Shown: positions 8,608 to 17,141 of the stretch, one piece after another | How positions within the stretch are numbered: position 1 is the stretch's first letter | Layout: every line of letters begins with the position of its first letter | Source: Opitutaceae bacterium | GTDB lineage: Bacteria; Verrucomicrobiota; Verrucomicrobiia; Opitutales; Opitutaceae | NCBI GenBank assembly: GCA_015075305.1 | Contig: JABTUS010000001.1 | Span: forward strand, 682,001 to 746,000 | Direction of reading: 5' to 3' | Length of the DNA: 64,000 nt | Position numbers and translations under genes: made by a program | Notes under the pieces: generated by a model | The model's database searches: none | What the model was told of the DNA's origin: nothing | The model's input: only the letters and a program-made list of their open reading frames with translations

Positions 8608-10080
8608 ATGCGCCTGCGACATCTGACTTCAACCCTCACACTTCTACTCGCAAGCGCAGCCATCGCCGCGGACCGTCCCAATATCGTCCTGATCCTCTCC
8701 GATGACGTCGGCTACGGCGACCTCGGCTGCTACGGCGCCACCCACGTTCGCACGCCCAACCTCGACCGGCTCGCCCGCGATGGCGCACGATTCACCGACG
8801 CGCATGCGACGGCCTCCGTCTGCACACCAACACGCTTCGCGCTGCTCACAGGGAAATATGCCTGGCGCGTGCCCGGCACGGGCATCGCTCCCGGCGACTC
8901 TCCGCTGCTCATTTCTCCGGAGACTCCAACGATCGCCTCCGCACTGAAGTCCGCAGGATACTCAACCGGCATCATCGGAAAATGGCATCTGGGGCTCGGC
9001 GCCACCACCCCGGACTTCAACACCGATCTGAAGCCGGGCCCGGTCGAGCTCGGGTTCGACTACGCGTTCTTCATTCCCGCCACCGGTGACCGCGTGCCCT
9101 GCGTTTTCGTGCAGAATCATCGCGTCATCGACCTCGAGCCCACCGACCCCATCACCGTCAGCTACAAGGGCCGCATCGGCAACGAGCCCATCGGCAGCGA
9201 GCATCAGGACTGGCTCAAGATCAAGGGCGACGCCTCGCATTCCGACGCCATTGTCAACGGCATCAGCCGCATCGGATTCATGACGGGCGGCCACCGCGCC
9301 CAATGGGTCGATGAAACGATCGCCGACACCCTCGCCCGACAGGCTGTCACCTTCCTCGAACGCCAAAAAGCGGACAAGCCCTTCTTTCTTCTGCTCACGC
9401 CACATGACATCCATGAACCCATGGTGCCAAACCCTCGCTTTCGAGGCACAAGCGACTGCGGCTGGCGGGGCGATGTCATCCATCAGCTCGACTGGACCGT
9501 CGGAGAGGTGCTTGGAACTCTCGACCGCCTCGGACTGGCGAAGAACACGCTCGTGATTTTCTCCTCGGACAACGGCGGTGCCGTCAAAAACACCTATGAC
9601 GACGGGACAAATGCACTGCACGACAGACAGAAGCCCAATGGCATCCTGCGCGGACAAAAGGGTCAGCTCTACGAGGGAGGCCATCGCGTGCCCTTCCTCG
9701 CGCGCTGGCCCGGCCACATTCGCGCCGGACGCGAATCCTCCGCGCTCCTCGCCCTGGTCGACTTGTTCCCCACGTTTGTAGATCTGGTGGGCGGCAGGCT
9801 CTCAACCGGCGCTGCGCCTGATGGAATCAATCTCAAATCCACTCTCCTGCTGGAAGCAGGAGCCACGCCCAGGCCGCCGCTTGTTCTCCAGGGCAATCGC
9901 ACGGTGTACTTTGCGCTCCGCGACGGCAACTGGAAGCTGGTTCAAACCGCAAAGGGACCTGAACTCTACGACCTCGCAAACGATCTCGAGGAAACGCACA
10001 ATCTCGCCGCCGCGGAACCGGAGCGCGTCAAGTCGCTGACCGCAAAGCTGGTCGCCGAACGCGAACGCGCCCTGCAATGA
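8608..10080 (+). CDS. Secreted type I sulfatase
   Basis: A 490-residue arylsulfatase-type enzyme. Signal peptide 1-20, then DRPNIVLILSDDVGYGDLG, the standard opening of the family, and the modification motif C72-T-P-T-R. GKWHLGLG, SSDNGGAV and GQKGQLYEGGHRVP are all present as expected. ATG 8608 is chosen because a clean signal peptide starts there; the frame is open further upstream, into the previous gene. It lies 73 bases after sulfatase 1 and overlaps sulfatase 3 by four bases (ATGA), so the three are probably one transcript. It differs clearly from its neighbours in sequence, so the trio likely hits different sulfate positions on one glycan. Confidence 0.93.
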   Translation: MRLRHLTSTLTLLLASAAIAADRPNIVLILSDDVGYGDLGCYGATHVRTPNLDRLARDGARFTDAHATASVCTPTRFALLTGKYAWRVPGTGIAPGDSPLLISPETPTIASALKSAGYSTGIIGKWHLGLGATTPDFNTDLKPGPVELGFDYAFFIPATGDRVPCVFVQNHRVIDLEPTDPITVSYKGRIGNEPIGSEHQDWLKIKGDASHSDAIVNGISRIGFMTGGHRAQWVDETIADTLARQAVTFLERQKADKPFFLLLTPHDIHEPMVPNPRFRGTSDCGWRGDVIHQLDWTVGEVLGTLDRLGLAKNTLVIFSSDNGGAVKNTYDDGTNALHDRQKPNGILRGQKGQLYEGGHRVPFLARWPGHIRAGRESSALLALVDLFPTFVDLVGGRLSTGAAPDGINLKSTLLLEAGATPRPPLVLQGNRTVYFALRDGNWKLVQTAKGPELYDLANDLEETHNLAAAEPERVKSLTAKLVAERERALQ

Positions 10081-12122
10081 GATTGCTCCGCAGCGCCGGG
10101 GTCCTCCTTGGCATTCTGCTTTTCCTCGGCGCTCATGCCGCGGATCGCCCGAACATCATCTTCATCCTGACTGACGATCTCGGCTACGGGGACCTCAGCT
10201 GTTTCGGACAAACACGATTCAAGACCTCAGCCCTCGATCGCATGGCGGCCGAAGGCACCCGGTTGACAAACCACTACGCCGGCGCCCCCGTCTGCGCACC
10301 CTCCCGCGCCTCCCTGCTCCTCGGCGTCCATCAGGGCCATGCCAATGTTCGCGACAACCAGTTCGACAAGGCCCTGGAGAACAACCACACACTCGCCACC
10401 GTTCTCCGTCAGGCGGGCTACGCAACGATGGCGATCGGCAAGTGGGGGCTCCACGGCCAGCCCGTCGGTGGCGGCCCGACCGGCGCCGATCCCCACGCGC
10501 CCGCCCATCCGCTCAACCGGGGCTTCGATCACTTCTATGGTGTGCTTCGCCACATCGACGGACACGAACACTACCCGAAGGAAGCTCCCTACTTTGCAGC
10601 CAAGGCGAAAGTCCGTGGTCCGGTTTTCGTCTGGGACGACCGAACCGACGTCAGGTCCGACCTCGACCGTTGTTACACAACCGATCTCTTCACGGCCCGG
10701 GCGAAAAAATACATCAGCGAGCACGCGGCCGCGTCACGCGAGAAACCGTTCTTTCTCTACCTCGCGTACGACACGCCACATGCGGTGCTCGAACTGCCGA
10801 CTCAGGCCTACCCCGCGGGCGGCGGACAGAAGGGAGGGCTTCAATGGCTGGGCAAGCCCGGCCACATGATCAACACGGCCACCGGCACAGTGGACTCGTG
10901 GACCAATCCTGAATTTCTCCCTGCCCGCACAGGGCAACCGTGGCCTGAGGTTTATCAGCGCCAGGCCACAAGCGTGCGCAGGATCGATGACTGTGTCGGG
11001 GATATTCTGCAGCTTCTCGCTGACCTCCACATCGACTCTCAAACGCTGGTGGTGTTCTCGTCCGACAACGGTCCCGAGACGGAATCCATGCTGCCCGGGC
11101 AGCCCTTCACGCCGGAGTTTTTCCGCAGCTACGCTCCCTTCGACGGCATCAAGCGCGACCTCTGGGAAGGCGGTTCGCGCGTGCCCACGATCGCGCGCTG
11201 GCCAGCCCACATTCCAGCGGGGCGGGTCGTTGCGGAACCGAGCGCGCAATGGGACTGGCTGCCCACCTTTGCCGTGGCAGCGGGGATGCCTCCGCCTGCG
11301 CGAGCCGATGGCATTTCGCTCCTGCCCGCGCTCGCGGGTATCAAACACCCAAGTTCAACCCGCGCGCTCTATTTCGAGTACTTCGTCACCGGCACCACGC
11401 CCGGCTACGCGGACTTTGATCCTTCGCACCGCAACCGCCACCGCAATCAAATGCAGGCTGTCCGGCTGGGCGATCTGATCGGAGTCCGCTACGACGTGAA
11501 GACCCCGGCCGATCCGTTCGAGATATACGACCTCACCTCGGATCCCAGGGAAACCAGGAATCTCGCCAACAATCCCGAAAACGCGGCCATGCAGGCGCGC
11601 CTGCATGCGATTGCGCTGGGTTCGCGACGTCCCGACCCCGCTGCACCTCGGCCCTACGATTCCGCACTCATTCCTGCAGTCGACGCTTCAGCGCCGCGTC
11701 AGGGACTGGAATGGAATGCGTACAAAGGCGACTTTCCCTGGCTGCCCGATTTCAATGCATTGAAGCCCGTGGCATCCGGACGCGCGTCCCGCGCCGATCC
11801 TGATGCTGGAGAAATCACCGATGGGGACGGCGTGCTGTTCACGGGATTTCTAAAGGTTCCGGAAGACGGCGAGTACACCTTTCACCTCGCATCAAACAGC
11901 AAGGCGCTGCTGCGTCTGCACGACGCGACCGTCATCGACGCCGACTACGGCTATGAATCAGGTGCGGAAAAGAGCGCGACGGTTCGTCTTGCGGCCGGCC
12001 TCCACCCCATCCGCCTTTCCTGCCTGCGCAGCGCCCTTGGCCTCTCGCGGTTTCGGCTGAAGTGGAGCGGCCCAGGCTTTTCCTCGCAGACCATTCCCGA
12101 CTCGACCTGGTGTACGCCTTGA
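10077..12122 (+). CDS. Secreted sulfatase with C-terminal PA14-type domain
   Basis: A 681-residue protein. Signal peptide to about residue 21, sulfatase domain about 23-520 with DDLGYGDLSCFG, the formylglycine motif C73-A-P-S-R and GIKRDLWEGGSRVP. The last 120 residues (about 555-680) have the PA14 pattern: FTGFLKVPEDGEYTFHLAS, LRLHD, AGLHPIRL and RLKWSGPG. PA14 domains usually bind carbohydrate, so the enzyme is likely anchored to its glycan. Starts within the stop of sulfatase 2 and is the last gene of the run; a hairpin follows. Confidence 0.92.
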   Translation: MRLLRSAGVLLGILLFLGAHAADRPNIIFILTDDLGYGDLSCFGQTRFKTSALDRMAAEGTRLTNHYAGAPVCAPSRASLLLGVHQGHANVRDNQFDKALENNHTLATVLRQAGYATMAIGKWGLHGQPVGGGPTGADPHAPAHPLNRGFDHFYGVLRHIDGHEHYPKEAPYFAAKAKVRGPVFVWDDRTDVRSDLDRCYTTDLFTARAKKYISEHAAASREKPFFLYLAYDTPHAVLELPTQAYPAGGGQKGGLQWLGKPGHMINTATGTVDSWTNPEFLPARTGQPWPEVYQRQATSVRRIDDCVGDILQLLADLHIDSQTLVVFSSDNGPETESMLPGQPFTPEFFRSYAPFDGIKRDLWEGGSRVPTIARWPAHIPAGRVVAEPSAQWDWLPTFAVAAGMPPPARADGISLLPALAGIKHPSSTRALYFEYFVTGTTPGYADFDPSHRNRHRNQMQAVRLGDLIGVRYDVKTPADPFEIYDLTSDPRETRNLANNPENAAMQARLHAIALGSRRPDPAAPRPYDSALIPAVDASAPRQGLEWNAYKGDFPWLPDFNALKPVASGRASRADPDAGEITDGDGVLFTGFLKVPEDGEYTFHLASNSKALLRLHDATVIDADYGYESGAEKSATVRLAAGLHPIRLSCLRSALGLSRFRLKWSGPGFSSQTIPDSTWCTP

Positions 12123-12133
12123 CGGAGCATGCG

Positions 12134-12166
12134 TGCAGTGTGAGTTGGATGTTCCGTCGCACTGCA
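12134..12166. terminator. Hairpin between convergent genes
   Basis: An inverted repeat, TGCAGTGTGA and TCGCACTGCA with one G-U pair, separated by 13 bases. It sits just after the sulfatase stop and before the end of the opposing AHSA1 gene. It lacks a long T run, so it may be a weak or Rho-assisted stop signal for either strand. Confidence 0.4.
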
Positions 12167-12180
12167 GAACTTTCCTCACA

Positions 12181-12636
12181 TCAGCCGTTCGGAATGTCGG
12201 GCTCCGTGAGATTGGCGAGCTGCACGAGTGATTCCTGCCAGCCAAGATAACACATTTCCGCCGGTATCACCGCGGGCACTCCCGCCTGTTCGATGCTCAC
12301 GTCAGTGCCGCACAACACCTTCTTGAGCGCCACTGTGACAACTATTTCACCGGGAAGATTCGGGTCGTCGAAGGTGTCGGTGTAGCGGAGTTTCTCACCC
12401 GGGACGAGTTCCAGGTACCGTCCGCCGAATGAGTGGCCATGGCCGGTGCCAAAGTTGGTGAATGACATCCGGAAGCTGCCGCCGACCTTGGGATCGATCG
12501 AATGAACCTTGCAGGTGAAGCCAAAGGGAGGAAGCCATTTGGCGAGTGCATCGGCATCGAGGAAGGCCTTGTAGATCTTCTCGGGACTCGAGCGCATGAC
12601 GCGGTGCAGGCGGATGGTGTGAGTTTTTGCGGACAT
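12181..12636 (-). CDS. SRPBCC (AHSA1-type) domain protein
   Basis: A 151-residue single-domain protein of the AHSA1/SRPBCC group: helix-grip fold starting HRVMRSSPEKIYKAFLDADALAKW and continuing GGSFRMSFTNFG, FGGRYLELVPGEKLRYTDTF and a C-terminal CYLGWQESLVQLANL helix. These cytoplasmic proteins bind small hydrophobic ligands; biochemical roles are mostly unknown. It is one of three SRPBCC genes within 6 kb, next to DUF1428, YCII and ECF sigma genes, a common genomic company of this family. The start ATG at 12636 gives a full-length domain. Confidence 0.88.
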   Translation of the reverse strand: MSAKTHTIRLHRVMRSSPEKIYKAFLDADALAKWLPPFGFTCKVHSIDPKVGGSFRMSFTNFGTGHGHSFGGRYLELVPGEKLRYTDTFDDPNLPGEIVVTVALKKVLCGTDVSIEQAGVPAVIPAEMCYLGWQESLVQLANLTEPDIPNG

Positions 12637-12776
12637 CGGGTTGGTTGTTCGAAGGGTTGATTTGAATCGTTCACTGTCTCAACGAACGGTGCTCTCGGAA
12701 TCAGACACGCGTCGCGCCAATGGCAGCGTTCAATCGGGAACCATCACATACAGCCCTGGCAAACAGGCGGCCCGGA

Positions 12777-13139
12777 TCAGGCGTCGACGACGGCCTTGAA
12801 GCCGCCGTAGAGCATGCGTTTGCAGTCAAACGGCGCCTTCTTCGGATCGCACATCGCGGCCACGCGCGGATCCTTCATGAAGGCCGCGTTCACCTTGTCG
12901 CGATGGGCGCGCGACTTGTACACGATGTAGGAAAAGACAACGGTCTCGCCGGGCTTTGCGCGGATGCCCTTTGGAAACGCCAGGGCGAAACTGATGGCAA
13001 GATCGTCGCCAACACACTCCTTGTATTCGAGCGCGCCAAGTTCGCGGAACACCTTGGACGCCTTCCTGGCCAGGGCGAAATACTCCTTCAGTTTTTGCTT
13101 CCTGACAGGGATGACAAATCCATCGACATACTTTGGCAT
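12777..13139 (-). CDS. DUF1428 family protein
   Basis: A 120-residue protein starting MPKYVDGFVIPVRKQKLKEY and ending KRMLYGGFKAVVDA, which is the standard DUF1428 pattern (ferredoxin-like dimeric alpha-beta barrel fold, YciI/antibiotic-monooxygenase relatives). Its function is not known. The ATG at 13139 is chosen over the longer frame because the family begins with exactly this segment. It lies between two SRPBCC genes on the same strand and is probably part of the same accessory block. Confidence 0.88.
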   Translation of the reverse strand: MPKYVDGFVIPVRKQKLKEYFALARKASKVFRELGALEYKECVGDDLAISFALAFPKGIRAKPGETVVFSYIVYKSRAHRDKVNAAFMKDPRVAAMCDPKKAPFDCKRMLYGGFKAVVDA

Positions 13140-13191
13140 GGGATCAAGAGATTGAGGATTGAAGAGAGAGGATTGATGTTGGGAGAAGCGT

Positions 13192-13720
13192 CTACTTCGC
13201 CTCGACGAGCGACTTGAGACTGGCGAGTCCCTCCTCATAGTCGCCGCCGATCATCTTGTCCATGCTCATGAAGACACACATGAGCTTGCCTATAAATTTA
13301 TTGGGACCGGACATGCTCCAGGTCAGGACTGTTGCGCTACCTTGTGGCACGAGGGTGAATTCTGTCACGCATTGGGACTCCCATGGCTTGAGGAATTCCA
13401 GCCGGATTCGAATGAGATCCGACGGACGACTCGCCGCGATCGTCATCCGCCGGATCCGACCTCTTGTTGCCCTCCATCCATAGATGCGCGCCAATGCCGG
13501 ACGCCGGTCCCTCGAATGTGCGCTTCATGGCTGGGTCCAGCTTTTCCCATGGCGACCAGGCCTGCCAGTGGTGAAAGTCGTTTATCTCGGCAAATATGGC
13601 GGAGGCCGGCGCGGCAATTGTCGCGCTGCGTGAAACGCGGAATTCCGCGGGCTGAAAGGCGGCGAGCGCCAGAATGATCACAACAATCGCCGCGAGGGCG
13701 AGCAGGATGACTTTAAGCAT
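13192..13720 (-). pseudogene. SRPBCC/polyketide-cyclase-like protein, frameshifted
   Basis: The N-terminal half lies in one frame from the ATG at 13720 (membrane helix VILLALAAIVVIILALAAF, then FRVSRSATIAAPASAIFAEI and HWQAWSPWEKLDPAMKRTF), and the C-terminal half in another frame (MTIAASRPSDLIRIRLEFL and so on to LASLKSLVEAK). The switch is close to 13450-13465. The break reads GNK then a scrambled stretch before MTI; restoring two bases gives GNKEVGSGRMTI, the family's usual junction. So either the gene is broken by two small deletions or the sequence has errors there. The intact protein would be about 175 residues with one membrane anchor. Confidence 0.75.
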
Positions 13721-13740
13721 TGGGGGACGTGGGGGGAGCT

Positions 13741-14043
13741 TGAGTGGATCTAGACCGACACCCCCGACAGATCAAGCAGCACCGGCAAGTGCCAGAATGG
13801 GCCATGGGTTGTGCGGTCAATGAGTTCAACGAAGCACACTGCTCCTTCCGGACACGGGGATTGAAGATTGTCCAGTCTTGAGCTTGGCTCATGACCAGCC
13901 AAGCCGCGATGGTTCGACCCAGAAACACATCCCACCATTCGACCCCTCGGTCCGCAAATCAGCCACTTTTCACGCCGGTGTCCAATTTGCCTGCCAATGT
14001 TCGTTGGAGGATTTGAAGCAACTCTCCAAACCATCATTGACCC
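13741..14043. other. Intergenic region upstream of the YCII/ECF pair
   Basis: About 300 bases without a recognisable gene between two divergently oriented blocks. It should hold the promoters for the YCII gene and for the SRPBCC pseudogene. A candidate ECF-type promoter is listed separately. Confidence 0.5.
13979..14007 (+). promoter_or_regulatory. Candidate ECF42-type promoter
   Basis: TGTCCA at 13979-13984, a 17-base spacer, then CGTTGG at 14002-14007. ECF42 sigma factors are reported to recognise a TGTCGA-like -35 and a CG-containing -10. The match has one mismatch in the -35 element, lies 37 bases before the YCII start, and would make the pair autoregulated. This is tentative. Confidence 0.25.
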
Positions 14044-14466
14044 ATGTCCTCAAAAGCAACTCCCCTGCCCTACATGCTCTTCTTCCGGAACTCCGGTCCG
14101 GAAACGCACGCCCACCTTTCGGCGGAACAACGCCAGCAACTGATCACGCGATGGAACGCCTGGTTCGAGGGGCTCGTCGCCGAAGGCAAGGCGACCGAAG
14201 GCCAGCCGCTGGAACTGGATACACGCATTGTCTCCGGGAACGGCGGAACGCGTGTGGTGGACGGTCCGTTTCCCGAGGCCAAGGAAGCCATCGGCGGTTA
14301 TGTGAAACTCTTGGTCACCAGCCTTGACGAGGCCACCGAAATAGCCCGGCGCCACCCCGGGCTCGCCTACGGGCTGATCATTGAGGTGCGCCAGCTGACG
14401 CCCACCTGCCATCTCGGAGTGAATACCAAGCCCAGCGACTCCGAGAAAGTGCTCGTGCACAGTTGA
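14044..14466 (+). CDS. YCII-related (DGPF) domain protein
   Basis: A 140-residue member of the YCII/DGPF family: YMLFFRNSGPETHAHLS, then the family's signature region RVVDGPFPEAKEAIGGYV and SLDEATEIARRHPGL. The DGPF motif is present as V-D-G-P-F. These small dimeric proteins often stand next to ECF42-type sigma factors and are thought to be under their control; the enzymatic role, if any, is unknown. The gene ends 41 bases before the sigma-factor start on the same strand, matching that known pairing. Confidence 0.9.
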   Translation: MSSKATPLPYMLFFRNSGPETHAHLSAEQRQQLITRWNAWFEGLVAEGKATEGQPLELDTRIVSGNGGTRVVDGPFPEAKEAIGGYVKLLVTSLDEATEIARRHPGLAYGLIIEVRQLTPTCHLGVNTKPSDSEKVLVHS

Positions 14467-14507
14467 GTTGCCGGATTCGAAGTCCTTCCACTCCACACTT
14501 CCGGCGC

Positions 14508-15836
14508 ATGCCAGACCCAGTGATTTCCGCGACGGATCTGCCGCGCCCGCCGCCGGCGGGCGCCCAACCGGCGCAACTCGTCGAGCATTTCTTCCGGCAC
14601 GAAACCGGGCGTCTTCACGGGGCGTTGGTACGCCTGCTGGGCGTGCACAACCTGTCCCTAGCCGAGGACATCACCCAGGAGGCAATGCTGCGTGCATTGC
14701 GGACTTGGTCAATGGGCGGCATTCCGCCCAATCCTTCCGCCTGGATCACTCAGGTGGCAATGAATCTGGCGAGAGACCACCTGCGCCACCACCGCATGGC
14801 GTTCGGAAAGGAACAGGCCATCATCACCCACCACGAGCAGACAATCCCACGCCCGGCGGTCGCGGGGGATTCCGCGCACGCAATCAGCGACGACACCCTG
14901 AGGCTCATGTTCGTTTGCTGTCATCCATCCATCGCTCCCGACGCACAGGTCATTCTCGCCCTGAAGGTGCTCTGCGGTTTCGGCACCTCCGAAATCGCCC
15001 GCGCCTTTCTCAGCAGCGAGGCCGCGATCGAAAAGCAGATCACCCGCACAAAACAACGCATCCATGATGCAGGCATCGGCTTCGACGTACCGGAAGGCGA
15101 GGACCTCACGCCGCGACTGAACGGCGTGCTGGCGTCCATTTATCTGCTTTTCAACGAAGGTCACAAGGCCACCGCCGGCGACAACCTTCTGCGTGAGGAG
15201 CTCTGTCACGAGGCCATGCGCCTGCTGTCCCTGCTCCTCGCTCACCCCGCGGGCAAGGTGCCTCGCGCACACGCATTGATGGCCCTGATGCTGCTGACGG
15301 CGGCCCGTTTCCCCTCCCGCCTCGACGAACACGGCGCGCTGCTGCGGCTGCATGACCAGGACCGTTCGAAATGGGACCACCGCATGATCGAGCAAGGCCT
15401 GCTGCACCTTGCCGCGGCAGCCGATGGCACCGACCTGAGCGAATACCACCTTCAGGCCGGCATCGCCGCCATTCACTGCCTTGCACCTGATTACGCCTCG
15501 ACCGACTGGGCCCGCATCCTGCGCCATTACGACGAACTCCAGCGCATCAAGCCTTCACCCATCGTCGCGCTGAATCGCGCCGTCGCTGTCGCCCACCTGC
15601 ATGGCCCGCAGGCGGGGCTCGACGCCATTGAAGGTATTCCCGGCCGCGAGAAAATCGAGTCGCACTACCTGTACCACGCCGTCCGGGGCGAACTCCATTG
15701 GCGCCTCAAAGACGAGTCCGCCGCGGCCGCCTGTTTTCGCCGCGCCCTCGCCCTCGCCCATGTGGGACCTGAACAAACCTACCTTACACGCATGCTCGAA
15801 CGATCCGTCGACGACGCCACGTCGTCCGCGAGTTAG
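14508..15836 (+). CDS. ECF42-type RNA polymerase sigma factor
   Basis: A 442-residue sigma factor. Region 2 (about 20-90) has LAEDITQEAMLRALRTW and the DNA-melting helix NPSAWITQVAMNLARDHLR. Region 4 (about 130-185) has VILALKVLCGFGTSEIARAF and AAIEKQITRTKQRI. The remaining 250 residues form the long helical, TPR-like C-terminal extension (DUF6596-type, LNGVLASIYLLFNEGHKA) that defines this group and replaces a classic anti-sigma factor. ATG 14508 is used; an in-frame TTG at 14463 precedes it but adds unlikely sequence. Paired with the YCII gene, its usual partner. Confidence 0.92.
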   Translation: MPDPVISATDLPRPPPAGAQPAQLVEHFFRHETGRLHGALVRLLGVHNLSLAEDITQEAMLRALRTWSMGGIPPNPSAWITQVAMNLARDHLRHHRMAFGKEQAIITHHEQTIPRPAVAGDSAHAISDDTLRLMFVCCHPSIAPDAQVILALKVLCGFGTSEIARAFLSSEAAIEKQITRTKQRIHDAGIGFDVPEGEDLTPRLNGVLASIYLLFNEGHKATAGDNLLREELCHEAMRLLSLLLAHPAGKVPRAHALMALMLLTAARFPSRLDEHGALLRLHDQDRSKWDHRMIEQGLLHLAAAADGTDLSEYHLQAGIAAIHCLAPDYASTDWARILRHYDELQRIKPSPIVALNRAVAVAHLHGPQAGLDAIEGIPGREKIESHYLYHAVRGELHWRLKDESAAAACFRRALALAHVGPEQTYLTRMLERSVDDATSSAS

Positions 15837-15886
15837 CCAAAGAAGCCCGTCTTGACGGCGTACATTCTTCGGCAATCTTTACCGAC

Positions 15887-16084
15887 ATGACGTTGCTCCA
15901 GTTGAAGCAGGAGATCTCGCGCCTTTCGCTGCGTGAACGGCGCGAGTTGAACGCTTACATGATTCGCTTGCGGCACGAACGGCCAGAATGGAAGAAGATG
16001 GCTACCCGTCGGATGCGCGACATGGACGCCGGAAAGAAGGTCTCCATTGCCGAGTTGGAACGCCGGGTGGCAACCCGTGGGTAA
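15887..16084 (+). CDS. Small antitoxin-like protein
   Basis: A 65-residue charged helical protein (LLQLKQEISRLSLRERRELN, later GKKVSIAELERRV). Its size, its charge, and the overlap of its stop with the start of a RelE/ParE-type gene make it the likely antitoxin of a type II module. No helix-turn-helix is obvious; the N-terminal stretch may fold as a short DNA-binding or dimer helix. Confidence in the pairing is higher than in the fold. Confidence 0.65.
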   Translation: MTLLQLKQEISRLSLRERRELNAYMIRLRHERPEWKKMATRRMRDMDAGKKVSIAELERRVATRG

Positions 16085-16337
16085 TACGGGTTACAAGCCT
16101 GTGTTTTCCGAGGGAGCCGCGGACTACTTGCTCCACCTTCCCAAGCGCCGTCAGCGCCAGGTCATGGATCTGGTTTGTCAGCTGGCGGATCACCCGCACG
16201 TTCGCAGCGACTACTCGACGCCCGATGAATCCGGTCGACCGATTGAAAACTTGATGATCGACAACTACGTTTTTGCCTACTGGTTGGACCACGGTGAGCG
16301 TGAGATTCGAATCATCGATATCGATGACGCGTCGTAG
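16077..16337 (+). CDS. RelE/ParE-family toxin
   Basis: About 86 residues from GTG 16077, overlapping the antitoxin stop by eight bases; an in-frame ATG at 16047 would add ten residues but overlaps more. The sequence has the plasmid-stabilisation fold: FSEGAADYLLHLPKRRQRQVMDLV, PIENLMIDNYVFAYWLDHGE and the final strand REIRIIDIDD. RelE-type members cleave ribosome-bound mRNA and ParE-type members poison gyrase; which one this is cannot be told. Confidence 0.72.
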   Translation: MGNTGYKPVFSEGAADYLLHLPKRRQRQVMDLVCQLADHPHVRSDYSTPDESGRPIENLMIDNYVFAYWLDHGEREIRIIDIDDAS

Positions 16338-16383
16338 GCCGGCAAGGTGCTGGAGGTCGCGACATCAATGCCGAATCAATGAC

Positions 16384-17121
16384 TCACACCTTGGCCAACT
16401 CATGCTTGTACCTGTCATGGTGGCGCAGCCATTCCATGCCGTTCATGCCCTCCTCGTCGCGTCCTTTCGGAACAAGATCAAGCAGGTGGTAGGTGGCGAA
16501 TATGACCTCCACGCCGCGGAAATAGGTGGAGTAGGTGTGATAGATCGCGCCGTCGTCACCTCGTGCAAAGACACTAATCCCGGGCATTTCCTCGGCGTCG
16601 CGCACCTCCTGCTGCGCGAAGTTGTAGTACACCCTACCAGAGGCGGCCAGCTTCGGATCAAACGACACATGATAGTCAAAATTGAAATCAGTGCCATGCG
16701 ATGAGACCCAGTTTACATTCCACCCCATGCGTTTCTTGAACGGCAGGATTTCAGAAATCGGCGCATGGGAAATGGCCGCAAACGACACATCCCGGGCGGC
16801 CAGATGCGTAGTCGTGGAAACGAAATGATCCATCATGAACGAGCAACTCGGACACCCTTCCTTCCAGCCAGGCCCAAACATGAAATGCTGGACGATCAAC
16901 TGGCTTCGGTTCGTGAACAAGTCCGAGAGAGTGACGCGCCTTCTGGAGGATGCGAATGTGTATTCCTTGTCGACTCTCACCCACGGAAGCTTGCGGCGGC
17001 GCTCGGCGATCCTGTCCTGCAGGCGGGTGAGCTTTTTCTCTTCGCGTAAAAGCGCGCGACGGGCGGCAAGCCACTGCACCGGGGTGGCTGTTCTTGAATT
17101 AAGGGACTTCTGAGAGGACAT
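16384..17121 (-). CDS. DUF899 thioredoxin-like protein
   Basis: A 245-residue member of DUF899 (thioredoxin-fold, predicted dithiol). Seen: the family opening VQWLAARRALLREEKKLTRLQD, the segment FMFGPGWKEGCPSCSFMMDHF with the C-x-x-C pair, and ISVFARGDDGAIYHTYSTYFRG near the end, which is nearly invariant. Role unknown; the genes often sit with SRPBCC/ArsR pairs as here. ATG 17121 is chosen by family start. It lies 20 bases downstream of the SRPBCC gene, so an ArsR-SRPBCC-DUF899 operon is likely. Confidence 0.9.
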   Translation of the reverse strand: MSSQKSLNSRTATPVQWLAARRALLREEKKLTRLQDRIAERRRKLPWVRVDKEYTFASSRRRVTLSDLFTNRSQLIVQHFMFGPGWKEGCPSCSFMMDHFVSTTTHLAARDVSFAAISHAPISEILPFKKRMGWNVNWVSSHGTDFNFDYHVSFDPKLAASGRVYYNFAQQEVRDAEEMPGISVFARGDDGAIYHTYSTYFRGVEVIFATYHLLDLVPKGRDEEGMNGMEWLRHHDRYKHELAKV

Positions 17122-17141
17122 GATGTCTAAGGGTTGAGCAC

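Noticed and set aside
16047-16076. ATG start for the RelE/ParE-type toxin ten codons upstream
   Set aside because: It would lengthen the overlap with the antitoxin, and the added residues are not family-like; GTG 16077 is the better start, though it is not proven.
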